DNA of 8,379 nucleotides from an uncultured Collinsella sp. (GTDB lineage: Bacteria > Actinomycetota > Coriobacteriia > Coriobacteriales > Coriobacteriaceae). The stretch spans positions 1 through 8,379 of the forward strand of contig URKU01000085.1 of the NCBI GenBank assembly GCA_900548515.1. Direction: 5' to 3'. Shown piece by piece: positions 1 to 6,141 of this stretch. The translations under genes were made by a program, and so were the position numbers. The notes beneath the pieces were generated by a model. The model searched no databases and was not told where the DNA came from. It was given only the letters and a program-made list of their open reading frames with translations. The first letter of the stretch is position 1, and each line of letters starts with the position of its first letter.

Positions 1-129
1 AAGATTACGCGCTTGCTCGATTGGACCGAGCGCACCGGCGACGTGGCCGACCCCTGGTACACCGGCAATTTCGACGCCACCTACCGCGATGTACTCGCCG
101 GCTGCACGGCCATGCTCGAGCAACTGTAG
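1..129 (+). CDS. Low-molecular-weight protein tyrosine phosphatase, C-terminal fragment
   Basis: Reading from base 1 gives 42 residues and a TAG stop at 127-129. The gene begins outside the window. The fragment contains DPWYTGNFDATYRDV followed by a helix ending CTAMLEQL. In low-molecular-weight phosphotyrosine phosphatases the DP-[WY]-Y loop near the C-terminus supplies the general-acid aspartate, and the final helix commonly has a Cys and paired Leu, which matches. The catalytic CX5R P-loop lies near the N-terminus and is not in view, so activity cannot be judged. The enzyme is cytoplasmic and removes phosphate from tyrosine (sometimes arginine) in proteins. It converges on the minus-strand kinase operon, with a repeat array between them. 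The family assignment comes from one motif and the C-terminal pattern only. An arsenate reductase relative of the same fold is a less likely alternative. Confidence 0.72.
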   Translation, partial: KITRLLDWTERTGDVADPWYTGNFDATYRDVLAGCTAMLEQL

Positions 130-173
130 GCGCCCGGGCGGCGCGGATGCGTGAGCCACGCCATCGGCATAAA

Positions 174-299
174 ATGAGCGTGGATAATCTCCCGCATACA
201 AATTGAGCGTGGATTTTCTCCCACTTTGAGCGTAAAACCACGCTCTAAACGGGAGATTATCCACGCTCATTATCTTGGCGGGCGAAAATCCACGCTCGA
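174..299. repeat. Inverted array of GAGCGTGGAT-type repeats between convergent genes
   Basis: About five copies of a roughly 20-bp unit, GAGCGTGGATNNTCTCCC, fill the gap. Plus-orientation copies lie at 174-194 and 203-223. A central hairpin at 228-245 pairs GAGCGT with ACGCTC. Minus-orientation copies lie at 250-270 and 278-299. Copies 174-194 and 250-270 are perfect 21-bp inverted repeats. Copy 203-223 matches the reverse complement of 278-299 at nearly every position of the core. Folding can be nested (first with last, second with fourth, central hairpin) or can pair the first copy with the fourth. The last copy ends one base before the TAA of the minus-strand gene. A role as two-way terminator or insulator between convergent genes is inferred; there is no clear U-tract. 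Confidence 0.85.
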
Positions 300-629
300 T
301 TACTCGTCGACGATCTCGGCGAGCCAGACGTTCAACGTATCGACCTCGGGGCAGCAGAACTTTGCCGTGCCGGGCTTGTTGCCAGGCACGGTGCCGCCGT
401 AGCGCAGGATGTCGATATAGGGAAAGCCCACGTGGCAGGCCATGGAGCACATCTTGCCGCGATCGCGGTCGAAGTCGAAGACGTCGCCCGGCTTGTGCCC
501 ATGGTGGCAGCGACACGTACCCAGCTGGTCCACGCAGCTAATGCGAATACGCGGGCGCTTGCCACGCGGCGCACCGAGCGGCTTGTTCTCGCTCGCGGGC
601 TCGGGGATGCTTTCGCCGGCGCTACTCAT
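300..629 (-). CDS. TIGR04076-like small Cys/His-rich protein
   Basis: This 109-residue soluble protein has no signal peptide or membrane segment. Residues 1-28 are a charged, Pro-rich and probably disordered tail. The rest is a compact Cys/His-rich domain: C32, C39, C41, HHGH at 42-45 inside GHKPGD, C61, C65 and CC at 92-93 within FCCPE. The order Cys, GHKxGD, F, Cys-x3-Cys, GG, CCP resembles the TIGR04076 family of unknown function, which is common in anaerobes. The conserved Cys and His residues suggest metal binding, but this is inferred. The ATG overlaps the end of the upstream kinase gene (ATGAGTAG, 8 bp), so translation is probably coupled; I see no strong ribosome-binding site of its own. 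The N-terminal extension looks longer than the conserved domain needs. Function is unknown, and a link to vitamin B6 metabolism is only suggested by operon position. Confidence 0.65.
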   Translation of the reverse strand: MSSAGESIPEPASENKPLGAPRGKRPRIRISCVDQLGTCRCHHGHKPGDVFDFDRDRGKMCSMACHVGFPYIDILRYGGTVPGNKPGTAKFCCPEVDTLNVWLAEIVDE

Positions 630-1446
630 GGTCGATCACATCCAGGCAGGCCTCGATGGGCAGGCCGGCGGACTTGTCCTCCTGGTCGGCGTTGCGCTCG
701 ATAAGCTCTGCCACCACGCGCATGGCATCGGCCGTTGCACGCTGCAGACTCCAGCCGGCCATCACGCGACCGACGAGCACCGCCGAGAACGTATCGCCCG
801 TACCCGGGAAGTAAACCGGGATCAGGTCAAAGGGAATCGTGAAGTACTCCCCCGCCACGTGGTCGTAACCGATGACGGCGTTCGTGCCGTCGACCACAGC
901 GCTCGTAATGACCACCGACTTGGCGCCCAGCGCGCGCATGGCGTCCACAAGGGCGTGGGCCTCGTCAGGCGTAATTTGCTCGGCAATGGGCGTGTCGGTG
1001 AGCAGGCACGCCTCGGTATAGTTGGGCACCGCATAGTCGGCGCACTCGAGCAGATGCCTCATGAGACCGATCGTGGACTCGGGCACACCGGCGTAAAGTT
1101 TGCCGTTGTCGCCCATGATGGGGTCGACGAATACCTTGGTGCCCTTTTGCGCGCGGCGGTGGCAAAAGTCTGAGATGATGCGCGTCTCTTCTTCGGTCAC
1201 GATAAAGCCAGTGGAGATGGCGTCGAACTCAAAGCCGAGCTCTTCCCAGATGGCGAGACTCTGACGCACGTACTCCGTGGTGTCGTGGATGTAGAACTTG
1301 GGATAGTTGAGCGTATCGGACACAAGTGCCGTCGGCAGGTTGTGGATACGGTAGCCCATGTGCGACAGCACCGGAAGCATGGCGGAAAGCGCGACCTTGC
1401 CATAGCCGCACATATCGTTGATCAGCAGCAGCTGAGTGTTCTTCAT
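622..1446 (-). CDS. Pyridoxamine/pyridoxal kinase (ribokinase-like, PRK07105 type)
   Basis: This 274-residue kinase phosphorylates pyridoxamine or pyridoxal (ATP-dependent) in the cytoplasmic vitamin B6 salvage pathway. Visible landmarks are the N-terminal LLLINDMCGYGKVAL strand-loop (6-20) typical of PdxK/PdxY, DPIMGDNGKLY (108-118), PNYTEACLLT (141-150), and the anion-hole motif PGTGDTFSAV at 214-223, where D218 should be the catalytic base. Length is normal for the family. An upstream in-frame start at 1548 is possible but would add 34 residues unlike the family. The ATG at 1446 is preferred because it begins MKNTQ at the expected place and has AAGGGGG (1453-1459) 6 nt upstream. It is the first gene of a two-gene operon with the TIGR04076-like protein. 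PdxK and PdxY cannot be separated by eye, so no symbol is given. A related hydroxymethylpyrimidine kinase is less likely. Confidence 0.88.
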   Translation of the reverse strand: MKNTQLLLINDMCGYGKVALSAMLPVLSHMGYRIHNLPTALVSDTLNYPKFYIHDTTEYVRQSLAIWEELGFEFDAISTGFIVTEEETRIISDFCHRRAQKGTKVFVDPIMGDNGKLYAGVPESTIGLMRHLLECADYAVPNYTEACLLTDTPIAEQITPDEAHALVDAMRALGAKSVVITSAVVDGTNAVIGYDHVAGEYFTIPFDLIPVYFPGTGDTFSAVLVGRVMAGWSLQRATADAMRVVAELIERNADQEDKSAGLPIEACLDVIDHE

Positions 1447-1452
1447 GAGTGT

Positions 1453-1459
1453 CCCCCTT
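1453..1459 (-). promoter_or_regulatory. Ribosome binding site of the pyridoxamine kinase gene
   Basis: Read on the minus strand this is AAGGGGG, 6 nt before the ATG at 1446. It decides between that start and the longer in-frame start at 1548. Confidence 0.7.
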
Positions 1460-1476
1460 GGGTCGGGAGCGGCGCA

Positions 1477-1496
1477 TAGTCGCCACAGTGCGACTA
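1477..1496. promoter_or_regulatory. Palindrome upstream of the kinase operon, possible operator
   Basis: TAGTCGC (1477-1483) and GCGACTA (1490-1496) are perfect 7-bp inverted arms around a 6-bp spacer, about 30-50 bp upstream of the kinase start codon. The position suits an operator or a leader hairpin. I could not find a convincing -35/-10 pair for the minus-strand operon, so the role stays open. Confidence 0.35.
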
Positions 1497-1546
1497 AGTG
1501 TAGCGCAGGGAACGCTGCAGACGGAAGTTTGCACCAAAGCCTTGAC

Positions 1547-1593
1547 AAGGAGTGTCCCTAGGTGCCGTCAGAAAAGGAACGTCCCCAAGTGCC
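1547..1593. repeat. Direct repeat of AAGGANYGTCCCYARGTGCC type
   Basis: AAGGAGTGTCCCTAGGTGCC (1547-1566) and AAGGAACGTCCCCAAGTGCC (1574-1593) are two 20-bp copies with 4 differences and a 7-bp gap. A shorter direct repeat, AACGCTGCAG, occurs at 1511-1520 and 1603-1612. Motifs of this sort recall REP-like intergenic elements, some of which are mobilised by Y1 (REP-associated) transposases, but no transposase gene is in this window. The link to such elements comes from memory of similar motifs and was not checked. Confidence 0.6.
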
Positions 1594-1604
1594 AACCAGG
1601 GCAA

Positions 1605-1734
1605 CGCTGCAGGTTGAGGACGGACAGCGAAAACGTTCCTAAGCGAGCAAGGTGGCGTGAAAGAGGAGGGCATAGGCCTTGTGGCCATGCCCGACGATTG
1701 AACGCCAGATTGCCGCTTAGGAGCGTTTGCAGCG
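1605..1734. repeat. Large imperfect palindrome in the 1447-1867 intergenic region
   Basis: The outer core AAACGTTCCTAAGCG (about 1630-1645) is the reverse complement of CGCTTAGGAGCGTTT (1714-1728) except at one base. Nested inside, GGGCATAGGCC (1668-1678) pairs with GGCCATGCCC (1683-1692) across a TTGT loop with one bulge. Both pairs share the same centre near 1680. The stretches between them also match partly (GCAA...TGGCGT against ACGCCA...TTGC). Flanking CGCTGCA (1605-1611) and TGCAGCG (1728-1734) extend the symmetry. No coding frame is convincing here. It could be a MITE- or BIME-like element or a structured RNA; nothing shows which. Confidence 0.6.
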
Positions 1735-1741
1735 TCGAGCC

Positions 1742-1768
1742 GTTACGCGGTTTGGAAAACCGCGTAAC
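1742..1768. promoter_or_regulatory. 27-bp perfect palindrome just upstream of the MarR-ABC promoter
   Basis: Arms GTTACGCGGTTT (1742-1753) and AAACCGCGTAAC (1757-1768) are perfect over 12 bp, with a 3-bp centre GGA. It ends 15 bp before the -35 box. There is no T-run on either side, which argues against an intrinsic terminator. An upstream regulator site or the end of the neighbouring repeat cluster are both possible. Confidence 0.5.
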
Positions 1769-1783
1769 AATAAGTTTGGTACC

Positions 1784-1812
1784 TTGACATTTCTGTATGG
1801 CACTCCTAGATT
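1784..1812 (+). promoter_or_regulatory. Sigma-70-type promoter of the MarR-ABC operon
   Basis: A perfect TTGACA -35 box (1784-1789) is followed after 17 bp by TAGATT (1807-1812), which matches 4 of 6 consensus -10 bases. The predicted transcript starts near 1819, giving a leader of about 50 nt before the MarR start codon at 1868. Confidence 0.75.
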
Positions 1813-1846
1813 AGTTAGGCACAAAACAATCCCACCACCTAACTAA
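1811..1846. promoter_or_regulatory. Likely MarR autoregulatory operator
   Basis: TTAGTTAGG (1811-1819) and CCTAACTAA (1838-1846) are perfect 9-bp inverted repeats separated by 18 bp. The left arm overlaps the -10 box and the right arm lies in the leader just before the ribosome binding site. MarR-family dimers bind inverted repeats and very often repress their own operon. Binding here would block RNA polymerase. That the encoded MarR protein is the binder is an inference from position. Confidence 0.65.
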
Positions 1847-1848
1847 AG

Positions 1849-1855
1849 AAAGGAG
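1849..1855 (+). promoter_or_regulatory. Ribosome binding site of the MarR gene
   Basis: AAAGGAG lies 12 nt before the ATG at 1868. The motif is strong but the spacing is long; no closer in-frame start was seen. Confidence 0.6.
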
Positions 1856-1867
1856 CGATACGAATTC

Positions 1868-2374
1868 ATGCACGATGAACCCCTTAACCTTCGCCCGCAC
1901 GAGCCCGGCGGCGACCCGTCGCAAACGGCAGACGTGCCCGAAGCAGTTAACGGCGAAGACAAGCTCGCCAAGCGCATCCTGAGCGGCCTAGGCTTTTGCG
2001 GCCACTACATGCACTTTCACGGCGGCGGCGTGTCCGGCAAGGCGCCCATCGTCTGCCTGCTTGCCAAGCAGGAAAACGGCGAGATGTCGCAGCAGGAACT
2101 CGGCATGCACTTCGACCTCAAGCCGGGGTCGCTTTCCGAGATCTTGTCCAAGCTCGAGTGCGCCGGCATCATCGAGCGCAGCCGCAATCCAAAAGATCGC
2201 CGGCAGCTCACCATTCGCCTGACCGAGATCGGCTGGGAGAAGGCCCGCATCGACCAAGCCGCCCGCATCCGCTTTAGAGAGCAGGCCTTTAGTGCCCTCA
2301 ACCACGACGAGCGTGAACAGCTTGCCGAGATGCTCGAGAAAATCCGCGTAACCTGGGAGGAACTGGATGATTAA
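1868..2374 (+). CDS. MarR family transcriptional regulator
   Basis: This 168-residue cytoplasmic DNA-binding protein has an N-terminal extension of about 30 residues rich in Pro, Asp and Glu, then a winged helix-turn-helix core. The core includes MSQQELGMHFDLKPGSLSEI (73-92, helix-turn-helix with the recognition helix near 86-97), the LECAGIIER linker (96-104), and the wing around NPKDRRQLTIRLTEIG (107-122), where Asp-Arg-Arg is the typical MarR wing motif. The last 40 residues form the C-terminal dimerisation helix. It is the first gene of the operon and overlaps the first ABC gene by 8 bp (ATGATTAA). MarR proteins next to ABC exporters usually repress them until a ligand binds. A TTAGTTAGG inverted repeat over the promoter fits autoregulation. 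The inducer is unknown. The family call is firm. Confidence 0.9.
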   Translation: MHDEPLNLRPHEPGGDPSQTADVPEAVNGEDKLAKRILSGLGFCGHYMHFHGGGVSGKAPIVCLLAKQENGEMSQQELGMHFDLKPGSLSEILSKLECAGIIERSRNPKDRRQLTIRLTEIGWEKARIDQAARIRFREQAFSALNHDEREQLAEMLEKIRVTWEELDD

Positions 2375-4190
2375 AACCCTTATGGGCAGCATCCGCGATT
2401 ACATGAAGGTCACGATCGCCACGCCGCTGCTGGTGCTTGGCGAGGTAATCTGCCAGATGATGATCCCGTTTATCACCGCCGACATGATCGACGCCATCAA
2501 GGACGGCACCGCCGTTACCGAGATGCTGCCCACCGCCGGCCTTCTCGTACTCATCGCGCTGACGTCACTCGCCTTTGGCGCCGCCGCGGGCATCACCTGC
2601 AGCCATGCCAGCTGCGGCTTTGCCAAGAACCTGCGTCACGACCTGTTCTACAAGATCCAGACGTTCAGCTTCGCCAACATCGACGAGTTCTCGAGCTCCT
2701 CGCTCGTCACCCGCCTCACCACCGACATCAACAACGTGCAGCAGGCCTTTATGATGCTCATCCGCATCGCCGTGCGCTCGCCGCTGGTGCTGGTCTTTGC
2801 CTTTACCATGGCATACGCCATGGGCGGCAGCGTCGCCATGGTCTACCTGGTCATCATTCCGCTGCTGGGCTTTGGCCTGTTCTTTATCATCTATAAGGTG
2901 CGCCCGATCTTTGCCCGCGTGTTCCACAAGTACGACGCCCTCAACGAATCCGTCGAGGAAAACGTCACCGGCATGCGCGTGGTCAAGAGCTACGTGCGCC
3001 AGGACTACGAGAAGGAGAAGTTCGCGACCGCTGCGCGCGACGTCCAGATGGACTTCACCCGCGCCGAGAAGCTCCTTGCCTTTAACAACCCCATGATGAA
3101 CATCTGCGTCAACGGCGCGTTCGTCGTCATCATCTACCTGGGCTCCAAGCTCATCATCACGAGCCAGGGCACCCTGTTCGACGTGGGCCAGCTCTCCTCC
3201 ATCTTTACCTACGGCTTCCAGATTCTGATGAGCCTAATGCAGCTGTCGATGATCTTTGTCATGGTAACCATGGCAGACGAGTCGGCGCACCGCATTACCG
3301 AGGTGCTGGCCGCCGAGCCCACGATCGCCAACCCGACCGAGCCCGTGCACGAGGTTGCCGACGGCTCCATCGACTTCGATCACGTGAGCTTTAAGTATTC
3401 CGAGCATGCCCGCCGCCAGGCGCTCGACGATATCGACCTGCATATTAAGAGCGGCGAGACCATCGGCATTATCGGTGGCACCGGCTCGGCCAAGTCGACG
3501 CTCGTGAACCTGATCGCCCGCCTGTACGATGTCACCGAGGGCACCGTGCGCGTCGGCGGCGTAGACGTGCGCGACTACGACCTGGACGCGCTGCGCCACC
3601 AGGTAGCCATGGTCCTGCAGAAAAACGTGCTGTTTAGCGGCACCATCGCCGAGAACCTGCGCTGGGGCGACCCGAACGCCACCGACGAGGAAGTCCGCGA
3701 GGCCGCACATCTGGCCTGCGCCGACGAGTTCGTCGACGGCTTCCCCAAGGGCTACGACACCTGGATCGAGCAGGGCGGCTCCAACGTTTCCGGTGGCCAG
3801 AAGCAGCGCCTGTGCATCGCGCGTGCCCTGCTGCGTCGCCCCAAGATCTTGATCCTGGACGACTCCACGAGCGCCGTCGACACCAAGACCGACGCCAAGA
3901 TCCGCGAGGGCCTGGCGAGCTACCTGCCCAACACGACCAAGCTCATCATCGCCCAGCGCATCAGCTCCGTGCAGGACGCCGACCGCATCATCGTCATGGA
4001 GGGCGGCCGCATCAAGGACATCGGCAACCACGATGAGCTGCTCAAGACGAGCGAGATCTACCGCGAGACCTTTACCTCGCAAAATAAGATGAGTGTCGAA
4101 GGCGAGGACGCGGGCGAGACCGCCGCAGCCGACACCGAGGCATCCGCACCGCAAGCTCAGACCCAGGAAGGAGGCGAGGCACATGAGTAA
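2367..4190 (+). CDS. ABC exporter half-transporter, degenerate-site subunit
   Basis: This 607-residue protein fuses an exporter-type transmembrane domain to an ATPase domain. Membrane segments fall at about 15-37, 55-77, 136-152, 156-177, 242-260 and 276-302. The ATPase domain begins near 335: Walker A GGTGSAKST (370-378), with Ala375 where the third Gly is usual; Q-loop Q418; signature VSGGQ (474-478); Walker B ILILDD with D498. D499 replaces the catalytic Glu, and Q530 (IIAQR) replaces the H-loop His. These losses mark the degenerate partner of heterodimeric exporters such as TM287/288, LmrCD, BmrCD or EfrAB/EfrCD. A 35-40-residue Ala/Glu/Gln-rich tail follows the ATPase domain. The ATG overlaps the MarR stop, and the gene overlaps the next ABC gene by 8 bp. 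It should act only with that partner. Substrate is unknown; drug or peptide export is usual for the family. Confidence 0.92.
   Translation: MIKTLMGSIRDYMKVTIATPLLVLGEVICQMMIPFITADMIDAIKDGTAVTEMLPTAGLLVLIALTSLAFGAAAGITCSHASCGFAKNLRHDLFYKIQTFSFANIDEFSSSSLVTRLTTDINNVQQAFMMLIRIAVRSPLVLVFAFTMAYAMGGSVAMVYLVIIPLLGFGLFFIIYKVRPIFARVFHKYDALNESVEENVTGMRVVKSYVRQDYEKEKFATAARDVQMDFTRAEKLLAFNNPMMNICVNGAFVVIIYLGSKLIITSQGTLFDVGQLSSIFTYGFQILMSLMQLSMIFVMVTMADESAHRITEVLAAEPTIANPTEPVHEVADGSIDFDHVSFKYSEHARRQALDDIDLHIKSGETIGIIGGTGSAKSTLVNLIARLYDVTEGTVRVGGVDVRDYDLDALRHQVAMVLQKNVLFSGTIAENLRWGDPNATDEEVREAAHLACADEFVDGFPKGYDTWIEQGGSNVSGGQKQRLCIARALLRRPKILILDDSTSAVDTKTDAKIREGLASYLPNTTKLIIAQRISSVQDADRIIVMEGGRIKDIGNHDELLKTSEIYRETFTSQNKMSVEGEDAGETAAADTEASAPQAQTQEGGEAHE
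4166..4174 (+). promoter_or_regulatory. Ribosome binding site of the second ABC gene
   Basis: AAGGAGG sits 8 nt before the ATG at 4183, inside the 3' end of the first ABC gene. It supports that start over the longer in-frame start at 4093, which would add 30 Arg/Pro-rich residues not expected in the family. Confidence 0.7.
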
Positions 4191-6102
4191 GGCCGCTACC
4201 GCCGAGCGCGCGCGCAACCGCAAGGGCGGCACCATGACGCGCCTGATCAAGATGCTCTTTGGCTTCTACCCGGTGCTTTTGCCCCTCGTCGTCGCCGGCG
4301 TTGTGCTCTGCGCCATCATCAACTCCATCGGCGCGACGTTTCTCCAGAGCGCGCTGCAGGTCATTAGCGAATCGTGGCAGTCGGGCGACTGGACGGCCGC
4401 GCAGCCCAAGATTCTGAAGCTCGTGACCACCCTCGGCTGCATCTACGCCGTGGGCGTCGCCTCCTCGCTCTTCTGGAACCGCGCCATGGCCGTCATCACG
4501 CAGGGCTCGCTCGAGAAGCTGCGCGAAAAGATGTTCAACCGCATGCAGGACCTGCCGATTCGCTACTTCGACACGCACCAGCGCGGCGACATCATGAGCC
4601 ACTACACCAACGACATCGACACGCTGCGTCAGATGATCAGCCAGTCGCTACCCAACCTGCTCATGACGATCATCGTCATCGTCACCGTGTTCTTCATCAT
4701 GCTGTATTACAGCGTGTGGATGTGCCTGGTCATCATTGCCGGCATCGCCTTTATGACCTTTATGACCAAGCTGCTCGGCTCCAACTCCGCGCGCTTCTTT
4801 ATCGCGCAGCAAACCGAGCTCGGCGTGGTCGAGGGCCATATCGAGGAAGTCATGAACGGCCAGAAAGTCGTCAAGGCGTTCTGTCACGAGTCCGCCGCCG
4901 AGGCCGATTTTGACGAGCGCAACGAGAAGCTCTTCGAGGTCTCGCAGAAGGCCAACATGTACGCCAACATCCTCATGCCGATCCTCGGGAACCTGGGCGA
5001 CTTGCTCTACGTGCTGGTCGCGCTGACCGGCGGCATCTTCCTGGCGCTGGGCGTGCCCAACCTGAGCCTCTCGGGCATGGCGCTCTCCATCGCCGTCGTG
5101 GTGCCGTTCCTCAACATGACCAAGCAGTTCTGCGGCCAGATCGGCCAGATCTCGCAGCAGATCAACGCCGTGGTCATGGGCCTTGCCGGCGCCGAGCGTA
5201 TCTTTGAGCTACTCGACGAGGAGCCCGAGGCCGACGAGGGCTACGTGACGCTTGTCAACGCACAGGTGAATCCCGACACCTGGCAGCTCGAGGAGGCCGA
5301 CCACCACACCGGTATGTGGGCTTGGAAGCACCCGCACCGCGCGACCGGCGAGATCGAGTACGTGCCGCTGCGTGGCGACCTGGTCATGGACAACGTGGAC
5401 TTTGGCTACACGCCCGACCACGAGGTGCTGCACGGCGTGTCTGTGTACGCCAAGCCGGGCCAGAAGGTCGCGTTTGTCGGCGCCACCGGTGCCGGCAAGA
5501 CGACCATCACCAACCTCATCAACCGCTTCTACGACATTGCCGACGGCAAGATCCGCTACGACGGCATCAACGTCAACAAGATTCGCAAGTCCGATCTGCG
5601 TCGCTCGCTCGGCGTGGTGCTGCAGGACGTGAACCTGTTCACCGGCACCGTCATGGACAACATCCGCTACGGCAACCTGGACGCCACCGACGAGGAGTGC
5701 ATCAAGGCGGCCAAGCTCGCGGGAGCGGACGACTTTATCACCCGCCTGCCCGACGGCTACGACACCATGCTCACCGGTAACGGCGCGCAGCTGTCGCAGG
5801 GCCAGCGCCAGCTGATCTCGATCGCGCGCGCCGCCGTGGCCGATCCGCCGGCGATGATTCTGGACGAAGCCACGAGCTCCATCGACACCCGCACCGAGGC
5901 TATCGTGCAGGCAGGCATGGACAAGCTCATGGAGGGCCGCACGACGTTTGTCATCGCGCATCGCCTCTCCACCGTGCGCAACTCCGACGCGATCATCTGC
6001 CTGGATCACGGCCGCATCATCGAGCGCGGCAACCACGACGAGCTGATTGCCAAGCGCGGGTATTACTACCAGCTCTATACCGGAGCGTTTGAGCTGGAGT
6101 AG
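4183..6102 (+). CDS. ABC exporter half-transporter, catalytic-site subunit
   Basis: This 639-residue protein partners the preceding subunit. Six membrane segments are expected at about 27-58, 80-107, 157-176, 178-198, 264-289 and 297-315. The ATPase domain has Walker A GATGAGKT (433-440), Q-loop Q481, Walker B MILDEATSS with D561 and catalytic E562, and H-loop H593 in IAHR. Its signature is LSQGQ (537-541) instead of LSGGQ. So the site formed by its own Walker motifs and the partner's SGGQ should hydrolyse ATP, while the opposite site should not. A segment of about 45 residues (350-395), rich in His, Trp and acidic residues, lies between the transmembrane and ATPase domains; I recall similar inserts in related Firmicutes exporters. 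Start at 4183 was chosen for its ribosome binding site and the 8-bp overlap ATGAGTAA. Substrate is unknown. Confidence 0.92.
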   Translation: MSKAATAERARNRKGGTMTRLIKMLFGFYPVLLPLVVAGVVLCAIINSIGATFLQSALQVISESWQSGDWTAAQPKILKLVTTLGCIYAVGVASSLFWNRAMAVITQGSLEKLREKMFNRMQDLPIRYFDTHQRGDIMSHYTNDIDTLRQMISQSLPNLLMTIIVIVTVFFIMLYYSVWMCLVIIAGIAFMTFMTKLLGSNSARFFIAQQTELGVVEGHIEEVMNGQKVVKAFCHESAAEADFDERNEKLFEVSQKANMYANILMPILGNLGDLLYVLVALTGGIFLALGVPNLSLSGMALSIAVVVPFLNMTKQFCGQIGQISQQINAVVMGLAGAERIFELLDEEPEADEGYVTLVNAQVNPDTWQLEEADHHTGMWAWKHPHRATGEIEYVPLRGDLVMDNVDFGYTPDHEVLHGVSVYAKPGQKVAFVGATGAGKTTITNLINRFYDIADGKIRYDGINVNKIRKSDLRRSLGVVLQDVNLFTGTVMDNIRYGNLDATDEECIKAAKLAGADDFITRLPDGYDTMLTGNGAQLSQGQRQLISIARAAVADPPAMILDEATSSIDTRTEAIVQAGMDKLMEGRTTFVIAHRLSTVRNSDAIICLDHGRIIERGNHDELIAKRGYYYQLYTGAFELE

Positions 6103-6141
6103 TTCGGCTCGCCGAGATGGCCGATTTGCCGCTCATTCGTC

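Noticed and set aside
174..299. Possible CRISPR array
   Set aside because: The units are inverted relative to each other, irregularly spaced and separated by less than 10-30 bp, without uniform spacers.
442..1173. 243-residue plus-strand open frame opposite the kinase operon
   Set aside because: It has no family resemblance, and the minus-strand kinase in the same place has clear motifs.
1742..1768. Intrinsic terminator
   Set aside because: The stem is good but neither side has a T-run, and there is no gene ending nearby whose transcript it would stop.
1449..1787. Plus-strand open frame of 112 residues in the intergenic region
   Set aside because: It crosses direct repeats, the large palindrome and the 27-bp palindrome, and has no ribosome binding site or recognisable motif.
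1807..1867. Leader riboswitch or attenuator for the ABC operon
   Set aside because: The leader is only about 50 nt and holds just the operator dyad and ribosome binding site, too short for a known riboswitch class.
3234..4250. 338-residue minus-strand open frame opposite the first ABC gene
   Set aside because: It is antisense to the conserved ATPase motifs, and its Val/Ala/Gly/His-rich composition is typical of a shadow of a GC-rich gene.
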